NCBI RefSeq assembly: GCF_900104805.1
Contig: NZ_LT629751.1
Span: forward strand, 3,676,001-3,740,000
Length of the DNA stretch: 64,000 nucleotides
Direction of reading: 5' to 3'
DNA from: Pseudomonas oryzae
Lineage (GTDB): Bacteria > Pseudomonadota > Gammaproteobacteria > Pseudomonadales > Pseudomonadaceae
Notes under the pieces: model-generated
Databases searched by the model: none
What the model was told of the DNA's origin: nothing
Seen by the model: only the letters and a program-made list of their open reading frames with translations
Translations under genes and position numbers: made by a program
In this document: positions 27,606-38,137 of the stretch, one piece after another
How the letters are laid out: the number at the start of each line of letters is the position of its first letter
How positions within the stretch are numbered: the first letter of the stretch is position 1

Positions 27606-28007
27606 ATGAACGAATTCGAACAGGAAGACCCCATCCCGCAAGGCGACCTGGCCCTGCAGATCACCGCGCTGCCGCGCGACGCCAACGGTTTCGGCGACAT
27701 CTACGGCGGCTGGCTGGTGGCGCAGATGGACCTGGCCGGCACCGCCATGGCCAGCCGCATCGCCGGCGGCCGGGTGGCCACCGTGGCGATCGACCGCATG
27801 GCCTTCCTGGTGCCGGTGCCGATGGGCGCCCAGCTGTCCTTCTATACCCAGACGGTGGACGTCGGCCGCAGCTCGGTGCGCCTGCTGATCGAGGTGTGGA
27901 GCGACGACCCGCGCACCAGCGAGTGGCGCAAGGTCACCGAGGCGGTGTTCGTGTTCGTCGCCATCGACGCCGACGGCCGCACCCGGCAGTTGCCCGCCCG
28001 CGGCTGA
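27606..28007 (+). CDS. Acyl-CoA thioesterase, hotdog fold (YciA-like)
   Basis: The 133-residue protein is a small hotdog-fold acyl-CoA thioesterase. Visible family blocks are ALPRDANGFGDIYGGWLVAQMDLAGTAMASR, with the catalytic Asp in the long helix, AIDRMAFLVPVPMGAQLSFYT, and TEAVFVFVAIDADGR near the end. It would hydrolyse acyl-CoA esters in the cytosol; chain-length preference is unknown. It is a single gene divergent from pstS, with a sigma-54-like promoter and CA motif in its leader. The following 72 bp hold a stem of about GCCAG..CTGGC type. Confidence 0.88.
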   Translation: MNEFEQEDPIPQGDLALQITALPRDANGFGDIYGGWLVAQMDLAGTAMASRIAGGRVATVAIDRMAFLVPVPMGAQLSFYTQTVDVGRSSVRLLIEVWSDDPRTSEWRKVTEAVFVFVAIDADGRTRQLPARG

Positions 28008-28079
28008 GCCCGCACGCCAGACGGCGCAACGCCAGCCCGGAGGCTGGCGCTGGCGGTGTCGCACGGCCGCGGCGGCGGA

Positions 28080-29177
28080 TCAGCTGCGGATGTTGTAGAT
28101 GATCTTCTCGCTGTCCTCGGCGTAGTCGCGCAGGCGCTTGAGGTAGGCCTTCTGCTGCGCCCACACCTTGCTCGCGGCCGGATCGGCGGCGGCGCTGGCC
28201 TCGACCACCTCGGCGGCCACCTCGCGCAGGCGGGCGATCACCGCGTCCGGCAGGCGGCGCACCTCCACCCCCTCGGCCCTGAGCTTCTCCAGCGCCTCCA
28301 TGTTGCGCGCGTTGTACTCGTCGAGCATGTCGCCGTTGACGTCGCGGGCGGCGCTGCGCACGATCGCCTTGAGGTCGGCCGGCAGCTTGTCCCAGGCCGC
28401 CTGGTTGACGGTCAGCTCGAAGGTCACGTTGGGCTCCTGCCAGCCCGGGGTGTAGTAGTACTTGGCCGCCTTGTGCAGGCCGAGGGCCAGGTCGTTGTAC
28501 GGGCCGATCCACTCGGTGGCGTCGATGGCGCCGGTCTGCAGGGCAGTGAAGATCTCGCCGGCCGGCAGGTTGACCACGGTGCCGCCCATCCTGGTCAGCA
28601 CCTCGCCGCCGAGGCCCGGGGTACGCATCTTCAGGCCCTTGAAGTCGTCGACCGTGTTGATCTCCTTGTTGAACCAGCCGGCGGTCTGCACGCCGGTGGC
28701 GCCGCAGGCGAAGGGCACCACGTTGAACGGCTTGTAGACCTCCTCCCACAGCTGCATGCCGCCGCCGTAGTGCAGCCAGGCGTTCATCTCCTGGGCGTTG
28801 GGGCCGAACGGCAGGGCGCAGAAGAACTGCGCGGCCGGCACCTTGCCCTTCCAGTAGTAGGGTGCGCCGTGGCCCATCTCGGCGGTGCCGCGCGATACCG
28901 CATCGAACACCTCGAGGGCGGGGACCAGCTCGCCGGCGGCGTAGACCTTGACCTGCAGGCGGCCGCCACTCATCTCGTTGACCAGCTTGGCGAAGCGCTC
29001 GGCGCCGACGCCGACGCCGGGGAAGTTCTTCGGCCAAGAGGTGACCATCTTCCAGGTGAAGGTTTCCGCCGGCGCGGCGGCGCCGCCCTGGGTGCCCTCG
29101 TTCTGCTTCTGGCAGCCGGCCAGCGCGGTGGCGGCCAGACCGACACCGGCGGCGGCAAGAATGTCGCGACGTTTCAT
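28080..29177 (-). CDS. TRAP transporter substrate-binding protein (DctP family)
   Basis: This is the periplasmic binding subunit of a TRAP importer driven by an ion gradient. The 365-residue protein has MKRRDILAAAGVGLAATALAGC at its start, combining a twin-arginine pair with a lipobox, so it may be Tat-exported, lipid-anchored, or both. DctP features include KLVNEMSGGRLQVKVYAAGEL, PFGPNAQEMNAW, and GAIDATEWIGPYNDLALGLHKAAKYYYTPGW. The last block resembles the alpha-keto-acid-binding (TakP-like) branch, but the substrate is inferred only. It is divergent from its membrane genes dctQ-dctM. Confidence 0.88.
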   Translation of the reverse strand: MKRRDILAAAGVGLAATALAGCQKQNEGTQGGAAAPAETFTWKMVTSWPKNFPGVGVGAERFAKLVNEMSGGRLQVKVYAAGELVPALEVFDAVSRGTAEMGHGAPYYWKGKVPAAQFFCALPFGPNAQEMNAWLHYGGGMQLWEEVYKPFNVVPFACGATGVQTAGWFNKEINTVDDFKGLKMRTPGLGGEVLTRMGGTVVNLPAGEIFTALQTGAIDATEWIGPYNDLALGLHKAAKYYYTPGWQEPNVTFELTVNQAAWDKLPADLKAIVRSAARDVNGDMLDEYNARNMEALEKLRAEGVEVRRLPDAVIARLREVAAEVVEASAAADPAASKVWAQQKAYLKRLRDYAEDSEKIIYNIRS

Positions 29178-29186
29178 GCAGGACTC

Positions 29187-29199
29187 CTTGTTGTAGTTA
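29187..29199 (-). promoter_or_regulatory. A-rich motif at the dctP ribosome site
   Basis: On the minus strand AACTACAACAAGG runs into the Shine-Dalgarno sequence (AAGGAG) of the TRAP binding-protein gene. Such AAN repeats are typical Hfq/Crc targets for catabolite repression. Confidence 0.35.
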
Positions 29200-29363
29200 T
29201 CGGGCAGCGTCGACCGCGTCGGCGCTCCTCGACACTGGATAACACGGCTGGCGGTTTTGTTTCCAGCATAGCCGCAGCGGCTAGACTGACTCGCAGAAAC
29301 GTCACTATTGCACCGATTGCCCTTTGCCGGCCGCTGTTGCGAGAATCGGCGGCCAGACCAATT

Positions 29364-29377
29364 AACAACCAGAAGGA
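29364..29377 (+). promoter_or_regulatory. A-rich motif at the dctQ ribosome site
   Basis: AACAACCAGAAGGA overlaps the dctQ Shine-Dalgarno (AGAAGGA). Together with the motif before dctP it places an Hfq/Crc-like target on both divergent arms of the TRAP locus. The rest of the 207-bp gap (29178-29384) shows no sigma-54 promoter and no gene. Confidence 0.35.
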
Positions 29378-29384
29378 CCGCCCC

Positions 29385-29919
29385 ATGTCCGACTCACCCC
29401 CCCTGCTCAAGCTGGCGCGCGCCATCCAGGCGCTCAACGCCCGCTTCGGCCAGGCCTGCGCCTGGCTGACCCTGTTCCTCGTCCTCGGCACTGCGGTGGT
29501 GGTGGTGCTGCGCTACGGCTTCGGCATCGGCGCCATCGCCCTGCAGGAAGGGGTGATGTACGCCCACGCCCTGGTGTTCATGGGTGCCGCCGCCTGGACC
29601 CTGCAGCGCGGCGGCCACGTGCGGGTGGACATCTTCTACCAGAAGTTCAGCCAGCCGCGGCAGGCGCTGGTCGACCTGCTCGGCCACCTGTTCCTGCTGC
29701 TGCCGGTGTGCCTGTTCCTGGCCTGGAACAGCTGGGACTACGTCGCCTCGTCCTGGTCGACCCGCGAGGTGTCCAGCGAGGCCGGCGGCCTGGCCTTCGT
29801 CTACCTGCAGAAGAGCATCATCCTGCTCATGCTGGTCAGCCTGGTGCTGCAGGCGCTGGCCGACGTCATCGTCTTCGCCTACCGCCTGGCCGGCCGCGAG
29901 CCCTACCCGGAGGTGCAGC

Positions 29920-29927
<8 letters not shown>
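29385..29927 (+). CDS. TRAP transporter small permease subunit (DctQ family)
   Basis: DctQ is the small four-helix membrane subunit that joins the binding protein to DctM. The 180-residue protein has four hydrophobic segments: around 28-48 (LTLFLVLGTAVVVVLRYGF), 65-80, 105-125 and 150-170. The family motifs YAHALVFMGAAAWTLQRGGHVRVDIFY and WSTREVSSEAGGL are present. AGAAGGA before the ATG is the ribosome site. Its stop overlaps the dctM start by 8 bp. Confidence 0.9.
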
Positions 29928-31296
<1,369 letters not shown>

Positions 31297-31315
31297 TGTT
31301 GCCGGGCGGATGACG

Positions 31316-31348
31316 AAAGGGCCGGCCCCACCAGGGGCCGGCCCTTTT
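31316..31348. terminator. Rho-independent terminator after dctM
   Basis: A 14-bp perfect stem (AAAGGGCCGGCCCC and complement, loop ACCA) is flanked by A and T runs, ending CCCTTTT. It can terminate both dctM and, less clearly, aguA transcripts. Confidence 0.85.
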
Positions 31349-31373
31349 CGTTGGTGCCGGCTCGGCGCCGCAG

Positions 31374-31403
31374 GGTGGAAAACGACCGCAGGTCTTTTCC
31401 ACC
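31374..31403. repeat. Inverted repeat with GGTGGAAAA arms
   Basis: GGTGGAAAACGACC and GGTCTTTTCCACC are near-perfect arms (one extra base) around GCA. It lies between the dctM terminator and aguA. A second related repeat follows 25 bases on. Confidence 0.65.
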
Positions 31404-31427
31404 GTCAGTCCCGCTGCGTGACTCGGC

Positions 31428-31457
31428 GGTAGAAAACCGCGGCGCGGGTTTTCTACC
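31428..31457. repeat. Inverted repeat overlapping the aguA stop
   Basis: GGTAGAAAACC and its complement (31428-31438 / 31447-31457) form an 11-bp stem. The aguA stop codon (TAG on the minus strand, 31455-31453) lies within the right arm, so the last aguA codon and stop share sequence with the repeat. It may end aguA transcription. Confidence 0.65.
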
Positions 31458-32574
31458 CTACATTTGCCGGTGGCGCGCACGGCGCCGGCTGCTGCTGGGT
31501 GATGCAGTGGATGTTGCCGCCGCCGAGGAGGATCTCCCGCCCCGGCACCATCACCACCTCGCGCTCGGGGAACAGGCGCTGCAGGATCGCCTGCGCCTCG
31601 GCATCGCGGGGGTCGTCGAAACTCGGCGCGACTATGCCGCCGTTGACGATCAGGAAGTTGACGTAGGAGCCGGCCAGGCGGATCGCCGGATCGCGCGGCT
31701 GGCTGCCGGGCACCAGGTCGACCCCGGCGCACTCCTCGGCCGTGGCGTACAGCGGGCCGGGAATCGGCATGCGGTGCACGGTCAGCGCGCGGCCGCGGGC
31801 GTCGCGGCTCTGCTCGAGCACCGCCAGCGCGGCGCGGCAGCGCGACCAGTTGGGGTCGCGCTCGTCGTCGGTCCAGGCCAGCAGCACCTCGCCGGGACGC
31901 ACGAAGCAGCAGAAGTTGTCGACATGGCCATCGGTCTCGTCGTTGAACAGGCCGTGCGGCAGCCAGATCACCTTGTCCACCGCCAGGTGGGCGTGCAGCA
32001 CCGCCTCGATCTCGCCGCGGGTCAGCTGCGGATTGCGGTTGGCGTTGAGCAGGCACTCTTCGGTGGTCAGCAGGGTGCCCTCGCCGTCGACGTGGATGGC
32101 GCCGCCTTCCAGCACGAAGCCGTCGGTGCGGTAGCGCGCGCAGCGTTCGATCTCGAGGATCTTGCCGGCCACCTGGTCGTCGCGGTTCCACGGCGCGTAC
32201 AGGCCGCCGTCGAAGCCGCCCCAGGCGTTGAAGGTCCAGTCCACGCCGCGCACCTCGCCGGCGTCATCGACCACGAAGGTCGGCCCGGTGTCGCGCACCC
32301 AGGCGTCGTCGCTGCTCAGCTCCAGCACGCGGATGTCGCCGTGGGCCAGGCGTGCGCGGGCGTTCTCATACTGGCCGGCGCTGACGCCCACGCTCACCGG
32401 TTCGAAGCGGGCGATGGCGCGCGCCACCGCGGCGAAGGCCGCCTGCGCCGGCTTGCCGCCCAGGCGCCAGTTGTCCGGGCGCTCCGGCCAGAGCATCCAG
32501 GTCTGCGCGTGCGGCGCCCATTCCGCCGGCATGCGGAAACCGTCGGCGCGCGGGGTGGTGTTGAGGGTGGTCAT
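31453..32574 (-). CDS. aguA: Agmatine deiminase
   Basis: AguA converts agmatine to N-carbamoylputrescine and ammonia. The 373-residue protein starts at the ATG at 32574 ([19 protein letters not shown]). Features of the pentein fold are [43 protein letters not shown], and the catalytic Cys357 in [13 protein letters not shown], the same number as in the P. aeruginosa enzyme. It follows aguB on the same strand and completes the agmatine-to-putrescine path. Its stop codon lies in an inverted repeat. Confidence 0.97.
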   Translation of the reverse strand: MTTLNTTPRADGFRMPAEWAPHAQTWMLWPERPDNWRLGGKPAQAAFAAVARAIARFEPVSVGVSAGQYENARARLAHGDIRVLELSSDDAWVRDTGPTFVVDDAGEVRGVDWTFNAWGGFDGGLYAPWNRDDQVAGKILEIERCARYRTDGFVLEGGAIHVDGEGTLLTTEECLLNANRNPQLTRGEIEAVLHAHLAVDKVIWLPHGLFNDETDGHVDNFCCFVRPGEVLLAWTDDERDPNWSRCRAALAVLEQSRDARGRALTVHRMPIPGPLYATAEECAGVDLVPGSQPRDPAIRLAGSYVNFLIVNGGIVAPSFDDPRDAEAQAILQRLFPEREVVMVPGREILLGGGNIHCITQQQPAPCAPPANVG

Positions 32575-32657
32575 TGCGGATACCTTTGACGTTGAGCGTG
32601 CCCGCGCCGCAGCGCGGGCAACCTGGCGCGGGACGCCCGGCGTCCCGCTCGCGGGGA

Positions 32658-33539
<882 letters not shown>

Positions 33540-33589
33540 GAAGCACCTCGTGAGCGGACGCGGATGGGTCTACTGACCATAGCAGAGCC

Positions 33590-33735
33590 CGGTGGCGAAA
33601 CTGCCTGGAGGCGGAGGCGCTCCAGCGCAGGACTGGAACGATTTATATCCGATATTTATCCGACTTGGAAGCATTATTACGCACTAGGCTCGTATACCAA
33701 TGGAAATTAATCGATATATATCTGTATTTATGGTT
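33590..33735. promoter_or_regulatory. AT-rich regulatory region between aguR and aguB
   Basis: This stretch of the 225-bp gap stands out in a GC-rich region. It holds a repeated ATCCGA (TATATCCGA and TTATCCGA, 33645-33663), a 10-bp palindrome GATATATATC (33713-33722), and several TATA-like boxes. It is the natural place for the aguBA promoter and for binding of the TetR-type regulator next to it. The exact operator cannot be named from sequence alone. Confidence 0.5.
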
Positions 33736-33764
33736 GCGACCGCGCCCCGTCTCCGGCCTGGCAC

Positions 33765-34400
33765 CTAGCCCGGCCGTAGCGGCAGGCAGGGCGGCAGGTA
33801 GAGGCCCAGGTAGGCGTCGAACACGCGCATGCCCTCCTCGGCCAGGCGCGGCTCGATGCGGCCGTGGCGCTGCACCGACAGGGCGTAGACGCGGTCGCTC
33901 AGCTCCATGGCCAGACTGAACACCTCGATGTCGTCGGGCAGCGGCGGCAGCTGGAAATGCCGGTCGAACAGGACGCGCATGGCGTGGCCCAGCTGCACGT
34001 CGTGCTGGCGGTCGGCAAGGGTCAGCTCGGTGAGGCCGTGGCTGGCGAGGATCAGCTGGCGCGCGGCGGCGTCGCCGGCGTAGACCGCCAGCATGCGCTC
34101 CTCGACGATGCGCGACAGGTCGCGCCACTGGCGCAGCGCGGTGTGCTCCACCGGGGCTTCCAGGCAGGCGCGGAAGGCGGCGTGGACCTCGGCGGTCAAC
34201 GCCTGCAGCAGCGCCGGCACGCTGGGGAAGAAGTGGTAGACCGAGGACGGCGGCATCTCGGCGCGCTCCGCCACGGTATAGATCGACAGCCCGGCGGGGC
34301 CGCCTTCGGCGAGCAGGGCGCGGGCGGCGGCGAGGATGGCGGTGATGCGCGCCTGACTGCTGGCACGCGGCTTGCGGGGAGTGCTGGTGGCGGATGGCAT
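33765..34400 (-). CDS. aguR: TetR-family regulator of the agmatine genes, AguR-like
   Basis: The 211-residue protein has a TetR-type N-terminal helix-turn-helix (LSIYTVAERAEMPPSSVYHFFPSVPALLQA, about residues 38-67) and an all-helical ligand domain. In P. aeruginosa aguR lies directly upstream of aguB and represses aguBA until agmatine or N-carbamoylputrescine appears; the same position and order are seen here. The ATG at 34400 has a good GGAG seven bases before it. Longer in-frame upstream sequence is Arg/Pro-rich and not coding. Ligand identity is inferred from position. Confidence 0.87.
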   Translation of the reverse strand: MPSATSTPRKPRASSQARITAILAAARALLAEGGPAGLSIYTVAERAEMPPSSVYHFFPSVPALLQALTAEVHAAFRACLEAPVEHTALRQWRDLSRIVEERMLAVYAGDAAARQLILASHGLTELTLADRQHDVQLGHAMRVLFDRHFQLPPLPDDIEVFSLAMELSDRVYALSVQRHGRIEPRLAEEGMRVFDAYLGLYLPPCLPLRPG

Positions 34401-34455
34401 GACGATCTCCGGGAGCGAGCCGCTATTGGAAGCCAGCTCGCCCCGCAGCGGCAAG

Positions 34456-35514
34456 TCAGTCGCCGGGGCGCTGCTGCGCCCAGACCTCCCTGAGCGCCTG
34501 TGCGGCCTTCTCCGGCGCCGGCTGCATGGCGAACAGGCGGCGCTTGGTCGCCTGATCCGGGTAGAAACCGGGCTGGCTGCGCAGCTCCGGGGCGAGCAGC
34601 GCGGCGGCGGCGACATTGCCGCTGGGGTAGAGGGTGGCGCTGGTGATCCGCGCGGCAACCTGCGGCTGCAGCAGGTAGTCGATGAAGCGCCGGGCCAGAT
34701 CGGGGCTCCGGGCGCTGGCGGGGATCACCAGACTGTCGATGAACAGCACCGAGCCCTCCTCCGGAACCAGGAAACGCACCGGCTGGCCCGCGCTGGCGGC
34801 GCGCAGGGCGTCGCCGACCCAGGCCATCGCCACGCACAGCCGGCCGGCGTTGAGGTCCTCGATGTAGCGCTGGCTGTCGATGTAGCGCAACTGCGGGCGC
34901 AACGCCGCCAGCTGTTCTCCGGCGCGGCGGACCTGGGTGACCGTGCTGAGGGCGAGGCTGCGGCCCTGGTAGTTGAGCAGCACGGCAAAGGTCTCGTCGG
35001 GCGCATCCAGCAGGCTCAGGCCGCAGGACTGCAGGCGCTGGCTGTACTGCGGGTCGAACAGCAGGCCCCAGCTCGCCGGCAGCGGGCCGCCGAGCGCCTG
35101 CTCGGCCTGCGGCTGGTTCACCGCCAGGCCGACCGCGCCCCACAGGTAGGGCACGGCATAGCGATTGCCGGGGTCGACCGCCACCAGCTTGCTCAGCAGC
35201 TGCGGATCGAGGTGGCGGCGATTGGGCAGGCGCTCGGCGTCCAGCGGCTGCAGCAGCCGCTCGCCGATCAGCTGCGCCAGATGGTTGTGCGAGGGAACCG
35301 CGACATCGATGGCTGCGCCAGCGCGCAGCGCCTGGTTCAGCTCCTCGGCCGTGGAGAAGGTGTGGTACTCGACGCGAATGCCGGTGTCCCTCTCGAAGTC
35401 GCCGAGCACCTCGGGGGCGATGTAGTCGTTCCAGTTGTAGACGCGGATCACCTCGTCGGCCTGGACGAGCAGCGGGCAGAGCAGCAGCAACAGTGAAGCG
35501 AACAGGCGTGGCAT
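34456..35514 (-). CDS. Periplasmic polyamine-binding protein (PotF/SpuD-like paralogue)
   Basis: A third polyamine-binding-type protein, 352 residues, with a signal peptide (LFASLLLLLCPLLVQA) and the PotF-like start VIRVYNWNDYIAPEVL. It differs from SpuD/SpuE in ligand-site regions: FSTAEELNQALRAGAAIDVAVPS replaces the conserved DSNETLE..NSGYD block, while Phe258 sits where SpuD has Phe and SpuE has Trp. Its ligand may therefore be another polyamine or agmatine. I chose the ATG at 35514 because GGAG is seven bases upstream; the ATG at 35520 is too close to it. The position matches a P. aeruginosa gene between aguR and spuI. Confidence 0.85.
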   Translation of the reverse strand: MPRLFASLLLLLCPLLVQADEVIRVYNWNDYIAPEVLGDFERDTGIRVEYHTFSTAEELNQALRAGAAIDVAVPSHNHLAQLIGERLLQPLDAERLPNRRHLDPQLLSKLVAVDPGNRYAVPYLWGAVGLAVNQPQAEQALGGPLPASWGLLFDPQYSQRLQSCGLSLLDAPDETFAVLLNYQGRSLALSTVTQVRRAGEQLAALRPQLRYIDSQRYIEDLNAGRLCVAMAWVGDALRAASAGQPVRFLVPEEGSVLFIDSLVIPASARSPDLARRFIDYLLQPQVAARITSATLYPSGNVAAAALLAPELRSQPGFYPDQATKRRLFAMQPAPEKAAQALREVWAQQRPGD

Positions 35515-35657
35515 TGGCATTCTCCATGTATGTCAAGGCACAGCAGGACGCGGCCGCGGCCGCTCGAGTTCGGGCGCAGCGGGGTTGAGGCAAGACCGGG
35601 AACCGGCGGGAATCCGCCGGGCAGACGAGGGGCAGGTCGCGCTCCGTCGCGAGCAGG

Positions 35658-35686
35658 CAAGAAAGCGCCGGCACGGGGCCGGCGCT
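35658..35686 (-). terminator. Rho-independent terminator after spuI
   Basis: AGCGCCGGC and GCCGGCGCT form a 9-bp stem (loop of five) ten bases past the spuI stop, followed on the minus strand by TTTCTT. It separates spuI from the downstream binding-protein gene. Confidence 0.7.
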
Positions 35687-35695
35687 CGCCATGCA

Positions 35696-37072
35696 TCAGA
35701 CGGTATGCAGGTACCAGTTGTACTCGAGGTCGGAGATGGTGGTCTCGAACTCTTCCAGCTCGGCTTCCTTGCAGGCGACGAAGATGTCGATGTAGTCCGG
35801 GCTGATGTACTGGTTCAGCACCTCGCTGTCGTCCAGCGTGCGCAGGGCGTCGCGCAGGTTGTTGGGCAGGCTCTGCTCGAGCTGCTCGTAGGAGTTGCCC
35901 TCGATCGGCTCGCCCGGCTCGATCTGGTGGGTCAGGCCGTGGTGCACGCCGGCTAGCAGCGAGGCCATCAGCAGGTAGGGGTTGGCGTCGGCGCCGGCCA
36001 CGCGCTGCTCGATGCGCAGCGCATCGGGGTTGCCGGTCGGTACGCGCAGGGCCACGGTGCGGTTGTCCAGGCCCCAGGACGGCGCGTTGGGCACGTAGAA
36101 CTGCGAGCCGAAGCGACGGTAGGAGTTGACGTTGGGGCAGAGGAAGGCCATCGACGCCGGCAGGGTCTGCAGCACGCCGCCGATGGCGTGGCGCAGGGCG
36201 TCGTTGTCGAGCGGATTCTCGGCGGCGAAGATGTTGTTGCCGTCCTTGTCGAGCAGCGAGATGTGCACGTGCAGCCCGTTGCCGGCCTGGCCCGGATAGG
36301 GCTTGGCCATGAAGGTGGTGTCCATCTCGTGGTCGTAGGCGGTGTTCTTGATCAGGCGCTTGAGCAGCACGGCGTAGTCGCAGGCCTTGATCGGATCGGC
36401 GACGTGGTTGAGGTTGACCTCGAACTGCGCCGGGGCGCTCTCCTTGACGATGGCGTCGGCGGGGATGCCCTGGATGTGGGCGCCGTCGATGATGTCGCGC
36501 AGGCAGTCGGCGTACTCGTCGAGATCGTCGATGGAATAGACCTGCACCGCCTGCGGGCGCTTGCCGGAGATCGGCGAGCGCGGCGGCTGCGGCCGGCCGT
36601 TCACGTTCTCCTGGTCGATCAGGTAGAACTCCAGCTCGAAGGCCGCGCACACGGTCAGGCCCATGTCGGTGAAACGCTGCACCACCCGGCGCAGCACCTC
36701 GCGCGGATCGGCGAAGAACGGCTCGCCTTCCATCTCATGCATGGTCATCAGCAGCTGGGCGGTCGGCCGGCGCTGCCAGGGCTCCATGCTCAGGGTGCCG
36801 GGAATCGGCTTGCAGACGCGATCGGCGTCGCCGATGTCGAGGCCCAGACCGGTGCTTTCCACGGTCGAGCCGGTGATGTCGAGGGCGAACAGTGAAGCCG
36901 GAAGGTTGATCCCCTTTTCGTATACCTTGAGCAGACTGCCACGGTCGATGCGCTTGCCGCGCACCACTCCGTTCATGTCCGAAATGAGCAGGTCCACGAA
37001 CTGGACCTCCGGATGTTCCGCAAGGAACTCGTTCGCTTCGTTGAGCAGAACGGCACTCGTAGCGGGAGACAT
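35696..37072 (-). CDS. spuI: Glutamate-polyamine ligase, glutamine-synthetase-like
   Basis: SpuI is a glutamine-synthetase-fold enzyme that attaches glutamate to polyamines, starting gamma-glutamyl polyamine degradation. The 458-residue protein has an N-terminal beta-grasp (VDLLISDMNGVVRGKRI) and the catalytic domain with FELEFYLID, HVHISLLDKDGNNIF, and NRTVALRVPTGNPDALRIEQRVAGADANPYL. It does not carry the Tyr adenylylation site of GlnA. It is transcribed away from spuA and ends at a terminator. Confidence 0.95.
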   Translation of the reverse strand: MSPATSAVLLNEANEFLAEHPEVQFVDLLISDMNGVVRGKRIDRGSLLKVYEKGINLPASLFALDITGSTVESTGLGLDIGDADRVCKPIPGTLSMEPWQRRPTAQLLMTMHEMEGEPFFADPREVLRRVVQRFTDMGLTVCAAFELEFYLIDQENVNGRPQPPRSPISGKRPQAVQVYSIDDLDEYADCLRDIIDGAHIQGIPADAIVKESAPAQFEVNLNHVADPIKACDYAVLLKRLIKNTAYDHEMDTTFMAKPYPGQAGNGLHVHISLLDKDGNNIFAAENPLDNDALRHAIGGVLQTLPASMAFLCPNVNSYRRFGSQFYVPNAPSWGLDNRTVALRVPTGNPDALRIEQRVAGADANPYLLMASLLAGVHHGLTHQIEPGEPIEGNSYEQLEQSLPNNLRDALRTLDDSEVLNQYISPDYIDIFVACKEAELEEFETTISDLEYNWYLHTV

Positions 37073-37337
37073 GGTGGGACACCTTTATATTGTTAAAAAT
37101 TTCAATCAGGTACCTGTACGAGTCTGAGTCAATCCCAATGGCTTTGCTTTGTCAACAGCCCCACTCGTCGCCCCCTGTTAGGGCATGGTGACCTTATATA
37201 GGGCCTCCATGGGCACACCTGATTCATTGCGCTGGTGCAATCTGCGGGAGGCGTTCAGGCAATTACCCAACTATTGTTAAATAAATCGAACGTGACTACC
37301 CTCGAATCAACCCCATCACTGCGATGCCCGGTGTTCC
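37073..37337. promoter_or_regulatory. Divergent spuI-spuA promoter region
   Basis: The 265-bp gap is AT-rich. A 9-base sequence ATTGTTAAA occurs twice in the same orientation, at 37089-37097 near spuI and 37273-37281 near spuA. A possible spuA promoter is TTCAGG (37254-37259), 17 bp, TTAAAT (37277-37282), overlapping the second copy. On the other strand TTGACT (37132-37127) could be a -35 for spuI. The repeats may be sites for a common regulator. Confidence 0.45.
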
Positions 37338-38090
37338 ATGTCTCGCCAGCCCCTGATCGGCGTCACCGCCTGCAGCAAAGAGATCGGCCTGCATCCCTTC
37401 CATATCGTCGGTGACAAGTACGTCCGCGCCATCGCCGTCGCCGCCGGTGGCCTGCCCCTGGTGATCCCGGCCATGCCCGAGCTGCTCGACCAGGCCAGCC
37501 TACTCGAGCGCCTCGACGGCCTGCTGCTCACCGGCTCGCCGTCCAACGTCGAACCGCATCATTACCAGGGCCCGGGCAGCGCGCCCGGCACCCATCACGA
37601 CCCGGCCCGCGACGGCCTGACCCTGCCGCTGATCCGCGCCGCGGTGGCCGCCGGGGTGCCGCTGCTCGGCATCTGCCGCGGCTTCCAGGAAATGAACGTG
37701 GCCTTCGGCGGCAGCCTGCATCAGCGCGTGCACGAGGCCGGGCCGTTCATGGACCACCGCGAGGACCACGCGGCGCCGCTGGAGGTGCAGTACGGCCTGC
37801 GCCACCCGCTGCTGGTGCAGCCCGGCGGCCTGCTCGACCAGCTCGGCCTGGCCCCGCAGTTCGAGGTCAACTCGGTGCACGGCCAGGGCGTCGAGCGCCT
37901 GGGCGAGGGACTGCGCGTCGAGGGGCTGGCGCCGGACGGCCTGATCGAGGCGTTCTCCGTGGCGGAGGCGAAGAGCTTCGCCCTCGGCGTGCAGTGGCAC
38001 CCGGAATGGAAGGTCGGCGAGCACCCGGCCTACCTGGCGATCTTCCGCGCCTTCGGCGACGCCTGCCGCGAGCGGGCGGCGCGGCACTGA
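37338..38090 (+). CDS. spuA: Gamma-glutamyl-GABA hydrolase (class I glutamine amidotransferase-like)
   Basis: SpuA is a class-I amidotransferase-fold hydrolase that splits gamma-glutamyl-aminobutyrate-type intermediates. The 250-residue protein has the nucleophile elbow GICRGFQEMN (Cys112 by count) and the His-Glu pair in QWHPEWK near residue 221. The N-terminus MSRQPLIGVTACSKE and GDKYVRAIAVAAGG fit PuuD-like proteins. It heads the spuA-spuB-spuC-spuD-spuE-spuF-spuG-spuH series. Confidence 0.94.
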   Translation: MSRQPLIGVTACSKEIGLHPFHIVGDKYVRAIAVAAGGLPLVIPAMPELLDQASLLERLDGLLLTGSPSNVEPHHYQGPGSAPGTHHDPARDGLTLPLIRAAVAAGVPLLGICRGFQEMNVAFGGSLHQRVHEAGPFMDHREDHAAPLEVQYGLRHPLLVQPGGLLDQLGLAPQFEVNSVHGQGVERLGEGLRVEGLAPDGLIEAFSVAEAKSFALGVQWHPEWKVGEHPAYLAIFRAFGDACRERAARH

Positions 38091-38137
38091 GCCATCCTGT
38101 CAGGAACCCACCGACGGGCAACCCAACCGAGGTCGTT

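Noticed and set aside
29178..29384. A sigma-54 promoter in the TRAP divergent gap
   Set aside because: GG and GC pairs are present (CCGGCCGCTGTTGC) but spaced by 8 rather than 10 bases.
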